Source: Chelativorans alearensis (GTDB lineage: Bacteria; Pseudomonadota; Alphaproteobacteria; Rhizobiales; Rhizobiaceae). Taken from it: a stretch of 64,000 bases of DNA. The stretch covers positions 1 through 64,000 of the forward strand of contig NZ_WQNI01000012.1 of the NCBI RefSeq assembly GCF_010993735.1, in the 5' to 3' direction. This document shows positions 47,863-56,346 of the stretch, in pieces. Positions within the stretch are counted from its first letter, which is position 1. The number at the start of each line of letters is the position of its first letter. Below the pieces are notes generated by a model that searched no databases, was not told the DNA's origin, and worked only from the letters and a program-made list of their open reading frames with translations. A program made the translations under genes and the position numbers.

Positions 47863-49248
47863 CTAATCGCGCGCCGGCGCGGCTACGCGTCGGCGTGAGC
47901 CGGCCAACGCCGACACGCGCCCTCTCGTGCTTTTCCCGACTGGAGAAACCGGAGGTCGGCCAAGGCTGAAATAGGTCAACCCGTGGGCCGCGACCGCCCG
48001 TGGATCGAGCAAGTTCCGATAGTCGAAGACGACACGCTGGGACATCGTGCAGGCGAGGCGGCCAAGGTCGATGTTCTTGTACTCCTCCCATTCCGTGAGG
48101 ATGACGACCGCGTCCGCACCATGTGCCGCCTCATAGGGGGTATCCGTCCATTCGACATCGCGCAGCCACTGCCGCGCATTTGCCCTGGCCTTCGGGTCGT
48201 GTGCCCTCACCCTAAGCCCTGCCTTTTGCAGGATGGGGACCATCGTTAAGGCGGCGGCCTCGCGGACATCGTCGGTGTTCGCTTTGAAGGCCAGACCGAG
48301 CACCGCAACGACAGAGCCTTCCCGCAATTCGCCTTGCGCGATGACCCGCCTTGCCAATGCAACCTTTCGCTTTTCATTTCTTTCGATCAGGGTCTCGATA
48401 AGAAACTGCCGGGCGCCACGCCCATGACCGGTGGCTGCGAAGATGCATGTATCCTTCGGGAAGCACGACCCGCCGTAGCCCGGCCCCGGCCGTAGAAAGC
48501 TCGGGCCGATCCGCCGGTCGAGGCCAATGCCTTCGGCGACGGGGCCAACATCCGCACCTGTCTGCGCGCACAGGTCGGCCACCTCATTGATGAAGCCGAT
48601 CTTGAGAGCCAGGAAGGCGTTTGCCGCATATTTGATCAGCTCGGCATTTGGGGTGCTCGACAGCACTTTCGGTGCGCCGCGCTCCGTCAACGGTCGATAG
48701 ACTTCGGACAGCAATGAAGCGGACCGGCGGTCGTCGCAGCCGATGACGATCCTGTCCGGACACAGGAAATCCTCCATCGCCGATCCTTCGCGCAGGAACT
48801 CTGGATTCGCCGCAACGCTGAAATCGAGCGACTGGCGCTCCTCCGCCATGATCTCGCGAACACGCCGGCATGTTCCCGCAACGACGGTCGATTTGATAGC
48901 GACCACCGCGCCCGGCTTCAGCCAACGGCTGACGAGCCGCGCCGCGGCTTCCACTTGCGACAGGTCTATACGTCCGTCGGGCGTGGCGGGTGTACCGACG
49001 GCGAGAAACACGATATCTGCGCCGCCTACGCAATCAGCGCCTGAACGTGAAAAACGCAGTTTACCGGAGGCTACCGCTCGCCGCATGGCCTCCTCGAGAC
49101 GGGGTTCATAAATGGGTAGTTCGCCCGCTTCGAGTTGCCTGATACGTTCACCATCCACGTCATGACACGCGACCTCGTGGCCCATCTCGGCAAAACACGT
49201 TGCTGTCGTTAGGCCCACGTAGCCTGCGCCGATCATTGCGATTTGCAT
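47863..49248 (-). CDS. ugd: UDP-glucose 6-dehydrogenase
   Basis: The 461-residue enzyme oxidises UDP-glucose to UDP-glucuronate in two NAD-dependent steps. It shows IAMIGAGYVGLTTATCFAEM, FLAVGTP, IKSTVVAGT, VAANPEFLREGSAMEDFLCPDRIVIG, KYAANAFLALKIGFINEVAD and GYGGSCFPKD with catalytic C262. The C-terminal UDP-binding domain has LGLAFKANTDDVREA. About 20 extra basic residues (STRGRVSALAGSRRR) end the protein. It probably supplies the UXS-like enzyme of the adjacent operon. A GGAAC-N16-GGTT element ends 36 bases upstream. Confidence 0.92.
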   Translation of the reverse strand: MQIAMIGAGYVGLTTATCFAEMGHEVACHDVDGERIRQLEAGELPIYEPRLEEAMRRAVASGKLRFSRSGADCVGGADIVFLAVGTPATPDGRIDLSQVEAAARLVSRWLKPGAVVAIKSTVVAGTCRRVREIMAEERQSLDFSVAANPEFLREGSAMEDFLCPDRIVIGCDDRRSASLLSEVYRPLTERGAPKVLSSTPNAELIKYAANAFLALKIGFINEVADLCAQTGADVGPVAEGIGLDRRIGPSFLRPGPGYGGSCFPKDTCIFAATGHGRGARQFLIETLIERNEKRKVALARRVIAQGELREGSVVAVLGLAFKANTDDVREAAALTMVPILQKAGLRVRAHDPKARANARQWLRDVEWTDTPYEAAHGADAVVILTEWEEYKNIDLGRLACTMSQRVVFDYRNLLDPRAVAAHGLTYFSLGRPPVSPVGKSTRGRVSALAGSRRRVAAPARD

Positions 49249-49284
49249 AAGCCGCTCCCGCTCGGTTTAGGTTCTGCCGCTCCT

Positions 49285-49309
49285 AACCGCAGCCGGTAGC
49301 CGATGTTCC
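49285..49309 (-). promoter_or_regulatory. EcfG-like promoter candidate for ugd (GGAAC-N16-GGTT)
   Basis: GGAAC lies at 49309-49305 and GGTT at 49288-49285, 36 bases before the ugd ATG at 49248. Confidence 0.45.
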
Positions 49310-49382
49310 CGTAGACGCTGAAGATGAGAAACCATGATGCTACCGACCGCTATAGACGAACCAGCGGAAAGACGGACCCAGC

Positions 49383-50309
49383 CTACCTCTGCGACTTTTG
49401 GTCAAGCATCTCCTGAATAGCATCTTCGATCGCCGCAGGTTCGATCGCGAGTTGCGCAAATCCGGGCAAATCGGCGGCGGCGACGTTGTCGCGCCGCATA
49501 AGCTCGACCTGGTTTCGCGTAAGAGGCACGCTCGGCAGCTCTTCGGCCAGCCGCGCGATCATGCTCCAGAAAACGAAAGGTATCGGCACTGTGACGGTGT
49601 GCGCAGAAGACTGTCGTGCAACGGTTTTGACGAGATCGCGATAAAGATAGACGCGCGGCCCGCCCAGTTCATAACAGGGAGCGCTGTCCCCGCTATCCAG
49701 CACGCGCGCCACCGCCTCTGCCACGTCCTCCACATGAACCGGCTGCAGGCGCGTCTTTCCGTCGCCGAACAAAGGGTAGACCGGCAACAGCCGAACGAGG
49801 CGGGCGATGGTTGTCAGGAATGCGTCGTCCGGCCCAACCATGACGGCCGGGCGGACGATCGTCGCGCCGGGGAAAGCTTCCCTCACGGCGTTCTCGCCCC
49901 TGCCCCGGGCGCTGATATAGTCGGATCTGGAAAGCGGATCGGATCCGATCCCCGATATGTGGACCAGTTGCCTCATACCGACGTCACGCGCCACCCGCGC
50001 GACGCGCGCAGCGGCCCTGACGTGGATCGCATCGAAGGTTTGCTCGCCGTGCTCGACATAGAGGCTGACGGCATTGATGACATTGGCGGAACGCGCAAGC
50101 GCGGCGTTGAGCGAGACCTCATCCGTCACATCGGCACGGATAGCCTCGACCGCCGCCTTTCCAAAGATGCTGTGCGCCCGTTCAGGATGGCGAGATCCTG
50201 AACGGACTTCGAAGCCGCGTCTGAGCAGATGGCGAACAACGCGGCGGCCGAGAAATCCCGTCCCGCCGAGAACAAGCACGGAACGTGTTTCCCTCTTGGT
50301 GAGAGCCAT
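49383..50309 (-). CDS. Complex I NDUFA9-like NAD(P)-binding protein
   Basis: The 308-residue atypical SDR shows VLVLGGTGFLGRRVVRHLLRRGFEVRSGSR, HISGIGSDPLSRSDYISARGRGENAVRE, TIVRPAVMVGPDDAFL and ARLVRLLPVYPLFGDGKTRL with VHVEDVAEAVARVL. That pattern is shared with the NDUFA9 accessory subunit and bacterial relatives. It binds NAD(P)H, and the catalytic Lys is present in a variant arrangement (YISARGRGE), so dehydrogenase activity is doubtful. The CBS protein gene ends 4 bases before its start, so the two are one unit behind the promoter candidate at 50895. Confidence 0.82.
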   Translation of the reverse strand: MALTKRETRSVLVLGGTGFLGRRVVRHLLRRGFEVRSGSRHPERAHSIFGKAAVEAIRADVTDEVSLNAALARSANVINAVSLYVEHGEQTFDAIHVRAAARVARVARDVGMRQLVHISGIGSDPLSRSDYISARGRGENAVREAFPGATIVRPAVMVGPDDAFLTTIARLVRLLPVYPLFGDGKTRLQPVHVEDVAEAVARVLDSGDSAPCYELGGPRVYLYRDLVKTVARQSSAHTVTVPIPFVFWSMIARLAEELPSVPLTRNQVELMRRDNVAAADLPGFAQLAIEPAAIEDAIQEMLDQKSQR

Positions 50310-50312
50310 CCC

Positions 50313-50759
50313 TCAGGCGTGCGCATCGTCCGATTGGCAATGAACACCGCCCGGTCGCGCTACTCCCCGGAGCGCCTCGCCGGCAGGTGCCGGCCCTTCC
50401 TTGAACGCCAGGTCGCCGAGTGAGAGGATACCGACCAGCTGCTTTTCCCGATTCACGACCGGAATGCGTCTGATCTGCTGTTCGCCCATATTGTGCGCGA
50501 CGTGATCCGTATCCTCATCTTCGAAGCAGTATTTGATGTCACGGGTCATCACCTCGCGGACCTGTGTGTCGGAACCGCGCCCCTGCGCCACCGCCCGAAC
50601 CGCCAGGTCGCGATCGGTCAGCATGCCGACCAGATGGTCATCTCCACCGACCGGGACGACACCCGCATCGATCTCGGCCATGATCTTCGCCGCCTCGCGG
50701 ATGGATTGGTCGGGGCTCACAGTGCGGACGTTGGTCGTCATTACTTCGCTTACTTTCAT
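50313..50759 (-). CDS. Tandem CBS domain protein
   Basis: The 148-residue product has two CBS domains: residues 1-60 (MKVSEVMTTNVRTVSPDQSI, GVVPVGGDDHLVGMLTDRDL) and about 68-125 (VREVMTRDIKYCFEDEDTDH, RRIPVVNREKQLVGILSLGDLA). Stand-alone CBS pairs bind adenine nucleotides and act as energy or redox sensors. A short low-complexity tail follows. GGAGAAGG is just upstream of the ATG. It likely shares a transcript with the NDUFA9-like gene. Confidence 0.88.
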   Translation of the reverse strand: MKVSEVMTTNVRTVSPDQSIREAAKIMAEIDAGVVPVGGDDHLVGMLTDRDLAVRAVAQGRGSDTQVREVMTRDIKYCFEDEDTDHVAHNMGEQQIRRIPVVNREKQLVGILSLGDLAFKEGPAPAGEALRGVARPGGVHCQSDDAHA

Positions 50760-50894
50760 AGTACCTTCTCCTTTCTGCCAGTGGCCATGCCAGTGCCTTC
50801 CAATCTTGCTTGTGAAGGCAGCGGTCGTCTCTTCGTATTGCGGAAGCTGCCTCCTTTCCTCCGGTCCAGATAGCAGGAATCCCCTGCCCGCTTG

Positions 50895-50919
50895 AACCCG
50901 CCGAAAGGCCGATTGTTCC
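50895..50919 (-). promoter_or_regulatory. EcfG-like promoter candidate (GGAAC-N16-GGTT)
   Basis: GGAAC lies at 50919-50915 and GGTT at 50898-50895. It points to the CBS gene 135 bases away. The remainder of 50760-51128 has no supported gene. Confidence 0.35.
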
Positions 50920-51128
50920 CGGACGGCCAGAGCGCGCGCTTATCTCGCCAACTCAAGGACAACCGCCGCCGAAGTTCGCCATGAAATCTTGGATTCCGCC
51001 CCTGGCAAGATGCTCGGCATTGGCGATTCTCCTTCTGACGCAGGTTCTCAAGACCACTTGGTGGTGGTCGTGAGTTGCGGTAGGACCGGCACATTCAACG
51101 TCGGAGTGACGAGTGTGGCGGGAGTTAA

Positions 51129-52349
51129 ATGGACTCGCTGATCACGGCCGCAGCACATGCACTCGCGGCGGGTGACCCTCTCGGCGCACTGAACCGGGTC
51201 GCCCTGCGCGAGGACGCGCCGGCGCTGGCGCTTCGCGGTATCGCGATGGCGCAGCTCGGCGATCTCGTTCGCGCGAAGGCCCTCCTGCGACGTGCGGCGC
51301 GCGCCTTCGGCGCGAAGGAGGCCGTGGCCCGCGCACGGTGCGTCGTCGCCGAGGCCGAGATCGCGCTCGTCTCGCGCGACCTCGGCTGGCCTCAGAAGGC
51401 GCTCGAGAAGGCGCGGGCGACGCTCGAAGCGCACGGCGACCCGGTGAACGCCGCGTATGCGCGGTACCTCGATGTCCGGCGCCTGCTCCTGATCGGGCGC
51501 CTCGACGAGGCCGAGCGTGGGCTTGCCGAGCTCAACTCCGCGCCCTTCCCGCCCGCGTCGCGGGCCGCCCACGAGTTGGTCGTCGCGGGGATCGCCCTGC
51601 GGCGCCTCCAAACGAAGGCGGCGCGCGAAGCACTCGCTCGGGCCGAGCGCGCCGCACGGCACGCGGGTATCCCCGCGCTGGCGGCGGAAGTGGAGAATGC
51701 GTCCCTCGTCCTGAATACGCCCGCGGCCCGGCTGATGGCACGCGGCGAGGAACGGCTCCTCCTGCTTGGTGAGGTCGAAGCGTTGCTGGCATCGAACGCG
51801 CTCGTCATAGACGCGTGCCGTCATGTCGTGCGGAATGCTGGCACGGTGGTTTCGCTCGCGACGCGCCCTGTATTGTTCGCGCTCGCGCGCACACTGGGCG
51901 AAGCCTGGCCCGGAGATGTGTCGAGGGGCACACTCCTCGCGCGGGCATTTCGAGCCAAGCATGCCGATGAATCGCATCGTGCACGGTTGCGGGTCGAAAT
52001 CGGGCGGCTCCGCGTGGAGCTTCGGACGCTGGCCGGGGTGAGCGCGACGAAGCGAGGATTCAAGCTGGTGCCGCGCGGGGCGAGCGAGTTTGTCGTGTTG
52101 GCACCGCCCGTGGAAGAGGATCATGCGGTGGTGCTCGCCCTTCTCGCCGACGGCGAGTCGTGGTCGAGCTCGGCTCTGGCGATCGCGCTCGGCGCCAGCC
52201 AGCGAACCGTGCAGCGGGCACTCGAGCAGCTCGCGGCAGCAGGCAAGGTGCAGTCCTTTGGCCGCGCGCGAGCACGCCGTTGGATGACCCCGCCCGTGCC
52301 GGGATTCCCGACGACATTGTTACTCCCCGCTCCACTGCCGAGCGTATAG
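51129..52349 (+). CDS. TPR-like protein with C-terminal helix-turn-helix (regulator)
   Basis: The 406-residue protein is Ala/Arg-rich. The first about 220 residues are repeated helical pairs (ALALRGIAMAQLGDLVRAKA, AREALARAERAARHAGIPAL) that look tetratricopeptide-like. The C-terminus, from about residue 330, is a winged helix-turn-helix: ALAIALGASQRTVQRALEQL then AAAGKVQSFGRARARRWM. It probably binds DNA in response to a partner. Base use is more GC-skewed than the neighbours, with many gcg codons, and the style recalls myxobacterial proteins. It is followed within 10 bases by the propeller-like gene. Exact family unknown. Confidence 0.72.
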   Translation: MDSLITAAAHALAAGDPLGALNRVALREDAPALALRGIAMAQLGDLVRAKALLRRAARAFGAKEAVARARCVVAEAEIALVSRDLGWPQKALEKARATLEAHGDPVNAAYARYLDVRRLLLIGRLDEAERGLAELNSAPFPPASRAAHELVVAGIALRRLQTKAAREALARAERAARHAGIPALAAEVENASLVLNTPAARLMARGEERLLLLGEVEALLASNALVIDACRHVVRNAGTVVSLATRPVLFALARTLGEAWPGDVSRGTLLARAFRAKHADESHRARLRVEIGRLRVELRTLAGVSATKRGFKLVPRGASEFVVLAPPVEEDHAVVLALLADGESWSSSALAIALGASQRTVQRALEQLAAAGKVQSFGRARARRWMTPPVPGFPTTLLLPAPLPSV

Positions 52350-52358
52350 GATGGAAGC

Positions 52359-53009
52359 ATGAAACGATCAGCGGCCGAAATCCTCCATGAATACGGACCC
52401 TTTCCCGGTGTCGACAACGTGCACGGGGTTACCTTTGACGGTCAGCACGTCTGGTTCGCGTCCGGCGACAAATTGAACACGTTCGATCCGGCGAACGAGA
52501 GGACACTGCGCTCGATCGATGCCGCCGCGCATGCGGGAACGGCCTTCGACGGCCAGCACCTTTTTCAGATCGCCGAGGACCGCATCCAGAAGATCGACCC
52601 GAAGACCGGCCATGTGCTCGCCACCATCCCGGCGCCCGGCGGCGGCAGCGACTCGGGGCTCGCGTGGGCCGAAGGGACGCTCTGGGTGGGGCAGTATAGG
52701 GATCGGAGGATCCATCAAATCGATCCCCAGACAGGGGCGATCCTCCGCACCATCGAGTCCAACCGCTTCGTCACCGGAGTTACCTGGCTCGACAACGAGC
52801 TCTGGCATGGCACGTGGGATGGTGACGAGAGCGAGTTGAGGCAAATCGACCCTCAAACGGGAGAGGTCCTGGAGAGGATCGAGATGCCGCCAGGAGTAGG
52901 CGTGTCGGGGCTCGAGTCCGATGGCGGCGATCGGTTCTTCTGCGGCGGCGGAAACAGTGGGATGGTGAGAACCGTCCGCCGGCCCAAGCGAGGCGCCGCG
53001 AGAAGCTGA
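52359..53009 (+). CDS. Beta-propeller (Vgb / glutaminyl-cyclase-like) protein
   Basis: The 216-residue protein contains about four to five repeats of roughly 45 residues, each with a G/D-x-x-W/F core: VTFDGQHVWFASGDKLNTFD, TAFDGQHLFQIAEDRIQKID, LAWAEGTLWVGQYRDRRIHQ, VTWLDNELWHGTWDGDESEL. These resemble Vgb lyase and glutamine cyclotransferase propellers. No signal peptide. It begins 9 bases after the HTH protein stop; the two probably transfer together as one unit. Substrate unknown. Confidence 0.72.
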   Translation: MKRSAAEILHEYGPFPGVDNVHGVTFDGQHVWFASGDKLNTFDPANERTLRSIDAAAHAGTAFDGQHLFQIAEDRIQKIDPKTGHVLATIPAPGGGSDSGLAWAEGTLWVGQYRDRRIHQIDPQTGAILRTIESNRFVTGVTWLDNELWHGTWDGDESELRQIDPQTGEVLERIEMPPGVGVSGLESDGGDRFFCGGGNSGMVRTVRRPKRGAARS

Positions 53010-53221
53010 TCTTCGTGCTTCCGTGGCGGCTTACCCTGTCGCGCATATGGGCCGCGCATATGGCATGCGTTTGAACATCTCCCTCCTCTTCCCGGCCATC
53101 GGGCCGGGGCTGCAATCCACTGATCCAGTGTCCTTTTTCCGTTGCCGTACCTTCATCCAGATGTAACATGCAGGGCATACCGCTGCGCGCAATCAGGGCA
53201 ACGGAAACTGGGAGAAGTCAC

Positions 53222-54346
53222 ATGAGACTGGTCAAACGGCGTGCGTTCATCAAGGGAGCGGCTTCCGCGGCGGGGCTTTCGCTGGCGGCACCATTCATTT
53301 CGCGCACCTATGCGCAGGGTTCATCGGGTAGCGTCAACATCTTCGCTTGGGCGGGCTATCTCAACGACGAGATGCTGGCGGAGTTCGAGGATGCCACCGG
53401 CATCAAGGCCAACTATACGCCCTACGGCACTAATGACGAGCTTCTGAACCAGCTGCGCGCCAACAACGGCGCCGGCTTCGACATCATCTGGCCGACGGTC
53501 GACCGCGTGCCGAATTATGTGGAGTTCGGCCTCGTGCAGCCGATCGACGAGAGCAAAGTCGATGTCGACAAGTGCCTGCCAAGCGCCTGGTCGAACTCCG
53601 AGAATCTTGGCGCTGTTATCGAAGGCAAGCGTTATCAGGTGCCAACCGACTGGGGCACGGAAGCGCTGTCCTTCGACAAGGAGCAGGCGCCGCTGAAATA
53701 CGGCACGGCCTCCTACGGCGACATCTGGAAGCCGGAGATGGCGGGGAAGGCAACCGTACGCGGCCATTCGGGCCTCGTCGGCATCGGCCTGTGGCTCGAA
53801 GGCGACGGGAAGCTTCCCATGCCCATGGTCGAGGCCTTCAAGTCGGAAGAGAACATGACGCAGATCTATGACGTCATTCTCGAGGAAGCCATCGCCCGCA
53901 AGGCTAATGTCGCCCAGTTCTGGAACAACGAGAACGAGGCGCAGGGCGCCTTCCGCGTCAATGGCTGCGCCATCGGCCAGACCTGGGATTCGACGGCGGC
54001 CGCCCTTGCCAAGGAGGGCCTGCCCATCGGCTTCATCGCGCCGAAGGAAGGCGCGCTCACCTGGATGGAGGGTGTCGCGATCCCGTCAGGCGCCGAGAAC
54101 ATCGAACAGGCCTACGCCTTCATCAACTGGTTCCTGACGCCGGAAGCCGGCGCCATGTACACCAACGCCACCTCCATCAACTCCACCGCCGTCGGCGCGG
54201 CCGACCTGACGTCGGACGAGGCCAAGGCCTTCTTCGCCGCCGCGTATCCGGGCGACGCGCTGGAGAAGCTCTGGTGGTGGCCGATCCAGGAGAGCTGGTT
54301 CGTCGCCAAGCGCAACGAGTATCAGGACCGGTTCCTCTCGGCCTGA
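53222..54346 (+). CDS. Polyamine-type ABC transporter substrate-binding protein, Tat-exported
   Basis: The 374-residue protein has a twin-arginine-like signal (KRRAFIKGAASAAGLSLAAP, cleavage after TYAQ near residue 35). A PotD/PotF-type type 2 binding fold follows: NIFAWAGYLNDEMLAEFEDATG, FDIIWPTVDRVPNYVEFGLV, YQVPTDWGTEALSFDKEQ and GVAIPSGAENIEQAYAFINW. It captures a cationic ligand, by family a polyamine or related amine, for the following permeases. GGGAGAAG precedes the ATG. Confidence 0.88.
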   Translation: MRLVKRRAFIKGAASAAGLSLAAPFISRTYAQGSSGSVNIFAWAGYLNDEMLAEFEDATGIKANYTPYGTNDELLNQLRANNGAGFDIIWPTVDRVPNYVEFGLVQPIDESKVDVDKCLPSAWSNSENLGAVIEGKRYQVPTDWGTEALSFDKEQAPLKYGTASYGDIWKPEMAGKATVRGHSGLVGIGLWLEGDGKLPMPMVEAFKSEENMTQIYDVILEEAIARKANVAQFWNNENEAQGAFRVNGCAIGQTWDSTAAALAKEGLPIGFIAPKEGALTWMEGVAIPSGAENIEQAYAFINWFLTPEAGAMYTNATSINSTAVGAADLTSDEAKAFFAAAYPGDALEKLWWWPIQESWFVAKRNEYQDRFLSA

Positions 54347-54404
54347 CGCATATTCCGGGGTGGGCGCACCTCTTCGCCCGCCCCTTCTCACTCATCGGGC
54401 AACA

Positions 54405-55472
54405 ATGTCGCATTCGGTAGAGCTGCAGAACGTCGGTATGGCCTTCGGCCAGACCCGCGCCGTCATGGATGTCTCCTTCACCGTGGAAGGCGGCGAGTTC
54501 TTCTCCATTCTCGGGCCGTCGGGCTGCGGCAAGACAACCATCCTGCGCATTGTCGCGGGCTTCCTCGAGCCGACCGATGGAAGGGTGCTGATCGGCGGGC
54601 GCGACATGAAGGGCCTCGGCCCCGACCAGCGCCCCACAGCCATGATCTTCCAGTCGCTCGCCCTCTTCCCGCTCATGCCGGTGTGGGAAAACATCGCCTT
54701 CGGCCTCGAGGCGCGCGGCGTTGCCAAGGCGGAGCGGCGCAAGAAGGCGAACGACCTGCTCAAGCTGGTGGCGCTCGAAGGCTTCGGCGAGCGCATGCCG
54801 GGCGAGCTTTCCGGCGGGCAGCGGCAGCGCGTAGCGATTGCCCGCGCTCTCGCGGTGGAGCCGCAGGTGCTGCTCCTCGACGAGCCACTGTCGGCGCTCG
54901 ACCTGAAGCTGCGCCAGCATATGCGGGCAGAGCTGCGCGCCCTGCAGAAGCGCACGGGCGTCACCTTCATCTACATCACCCACGACCAGTCGGAAGCGCT
55001 TGCCATGTCCGACCGCGTGGCGGTGATGAGTGAAGGCGTGCTGCAGCAGGTGGGCGCGCCTCGCGAGCTTTACGACAATCCCGCCACGCCTTTTGTTGCC
55101 CGTTTCGTTGGCGAGACGAACGCGATCACCGGCAGGGTCGCAGCCATCGAGAACGGCATCGCCACGGTAGAGAGCGCTTTCGGGCCACTGAGCGGCCGCG
55201 CAGGCGACGGCCTCTCCGCGGGGGCGGCAGCCAGGCTCTATGTCCGCCCGGAGGCGCTGCAGCATAAGGCGCGGGGCGAGAACCGGCTGATGGCCACCAT
55301 TGAGCGCGTCGATTTCGAGGGCGCCTTCGCGCTCGCCCATGGCACGTTGGAAGACGGCAGCCGGCTCATCGCCTCGATTGCCAGCACGGAACTCGGCGAG
55401 GCGCCGGAGATCGGTGCGCGTGCCTCCTTCGCCTTCCAAAACGTCAATGCGGTGGTTCTGCCCGATGGGTGA
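54405..55472 (+). CDS. Polyamine-type ABC transporter ATPase
   Basis: The 355-residue ATPase has Walker A GPSGCGKTT, Q-loop IFQSLALFPLM, signature LSGGQRQRVAIARAL, Walker B LLLDEPLSALDLKL and H-loop YITHDQSEAL. A C-terminal TOBE domain of the PotA type follows (LYVRPEALQH). ATG 54405 begins the family N-terminus, with a poor ribosome binding site. Its last 8 bases overlap the first permease start, indicating coupled expression. Confidence 0.92.
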   Translation: MSHSVELQNVGMAFGQTRAVMDVSFTVEGGEFFSILGPSGCGKTTILRIVAGFLEPTDGRVLIGGRDMKGLGPDQRPTAMIFQSLALFPLMPVWENIAFGLEARGVAKAERRKKANDLLKLVALEGFGERMPGELSGGQRQRVAIARALAVEPQVLLLDEPLSALDLKLRQHMRAELRALQKRTGVTFIYITHDQSEALAMSDRVAVMSEGVLQQVGAPRELYDNPATPFVARFVGETNAITGRVAAIENGIATVESAFGPLSGRAGDGLSAGAAARLYVRPEALQHKARGENRLMATIERVDFEGAFALAHGTLEDGSRLIASIASTELGEAPEIGARASFAFQNVNAVVLPDG

Positions 55473-56346
55473 GCTTTACAAGCGCTTCGGGGGCGGGCTC
55501 GGCACCGTCTTTCTTGCGCTGGTCGCCGCGTGGCTCGCCGGTATGGTGCTGGCACCCAACGTGATGATGATCGACTATGCGCTGAGGCCCAACCTGCCGC
55601 CTGCGGACATCGGCGGCCCGCGCGACGTCTATTCGCTGAGCAACGTCCTCTACCTTGCCAATGAGGGCGTGCACCGGGCCATCTTCTTCAAGACCGTCTG
55701 GGCGAGCGCGCTGGTCGCCTTCGTCACGCTGATGGTCTGCTATCCGCTTGCCTATTGGCTGGCGCAAAACGCCACGCCCAATCAGACGGCCATCGCCATC
55801 CTCGCGCTCACCATCCCCTTCTGGATCAACGAGGTGCTGCGCACGCTCGCCTGGTACATCCTGCTCGCCTTCCGTGGACCGCTCAATGCGGCACTCCTTG
55901 CCCTCGGCGTCATCGACGAGCCTGTGCGCTGGTATGGCGACGGCGGCGTGCTGGCGGGCATGACCTACGCCTACATCCTCTTCATGCTCTTCCCGATCTA
56001 CAACGCCATCGAATCGCTCGAAAAATCGCAGATCGAGGCAGCACGTGACCTTGGCGCGTCCGTCTGGCGTACCCATTGGCGCGTCGTCATCCCGCATGCC
56101 AAGGCCGGAATCGCCACGGGCTGCGTCTTCACCTTCATGCTGGCCGCCGGCAGCTATGTGGCGCCCGCGCTTCTCGGTGCGCCGGGCAGCCGCTGGTTCA
56201 CCGAGATCATCTACAACTGGTTCTTCGAAGGCGGCGACTGGAACCGCGGCGCGGCCTATGCGCTGGTGCTCCTCGTGCTCTGTCTCACGGTCGTGCTCGT
56301 CACGCTGAAGATCGCCCGCGTAAACCTTACGGACGTGGCCAAATGA
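55465..56346 (+). CDS. Polyamine-type ABC permease 1 (PotB-like)
   Basis: The 293-residue permease has six membrane helices and the binding-protein-dependent EAA loop as EAARDLGASVWRTHWRVVIPHAKAG near residue 195. It forms one half of the membrane channel with the next protein. GCVFTFMLAAGSYVAPALLG is the typical segment after the EAA loop. The ATG at 55465 lies inside the end of the ATPase gene, and ATGA overlaps the second permease. Confidence 0.9.
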   Translation: MGELYKRFGGGLGTVFLALVAAWLAGMVLAPNVMMIDYALRPNLPPADIGGPRDVYSLSNVLYLANEGVHRAIFFKTVWASALVAFVTLMVCYPLAYWLAQNATPNQTAIAILALTIPFWINEVLRTLAWYILLAFRGPLNAALLALGVIDEPVRWYGDGGVLAGMTYAYILFMLFPIYNAIESLEKSQIEAARDLGASVWRTHWRVVIPHAKAGIATGCVFTFMLAAGSYVAPALLGAPGSRWFTEIIYNWFFEGGDWNRGAAYALVLLVLCLTVVLVTLKIARVNLTDVAK

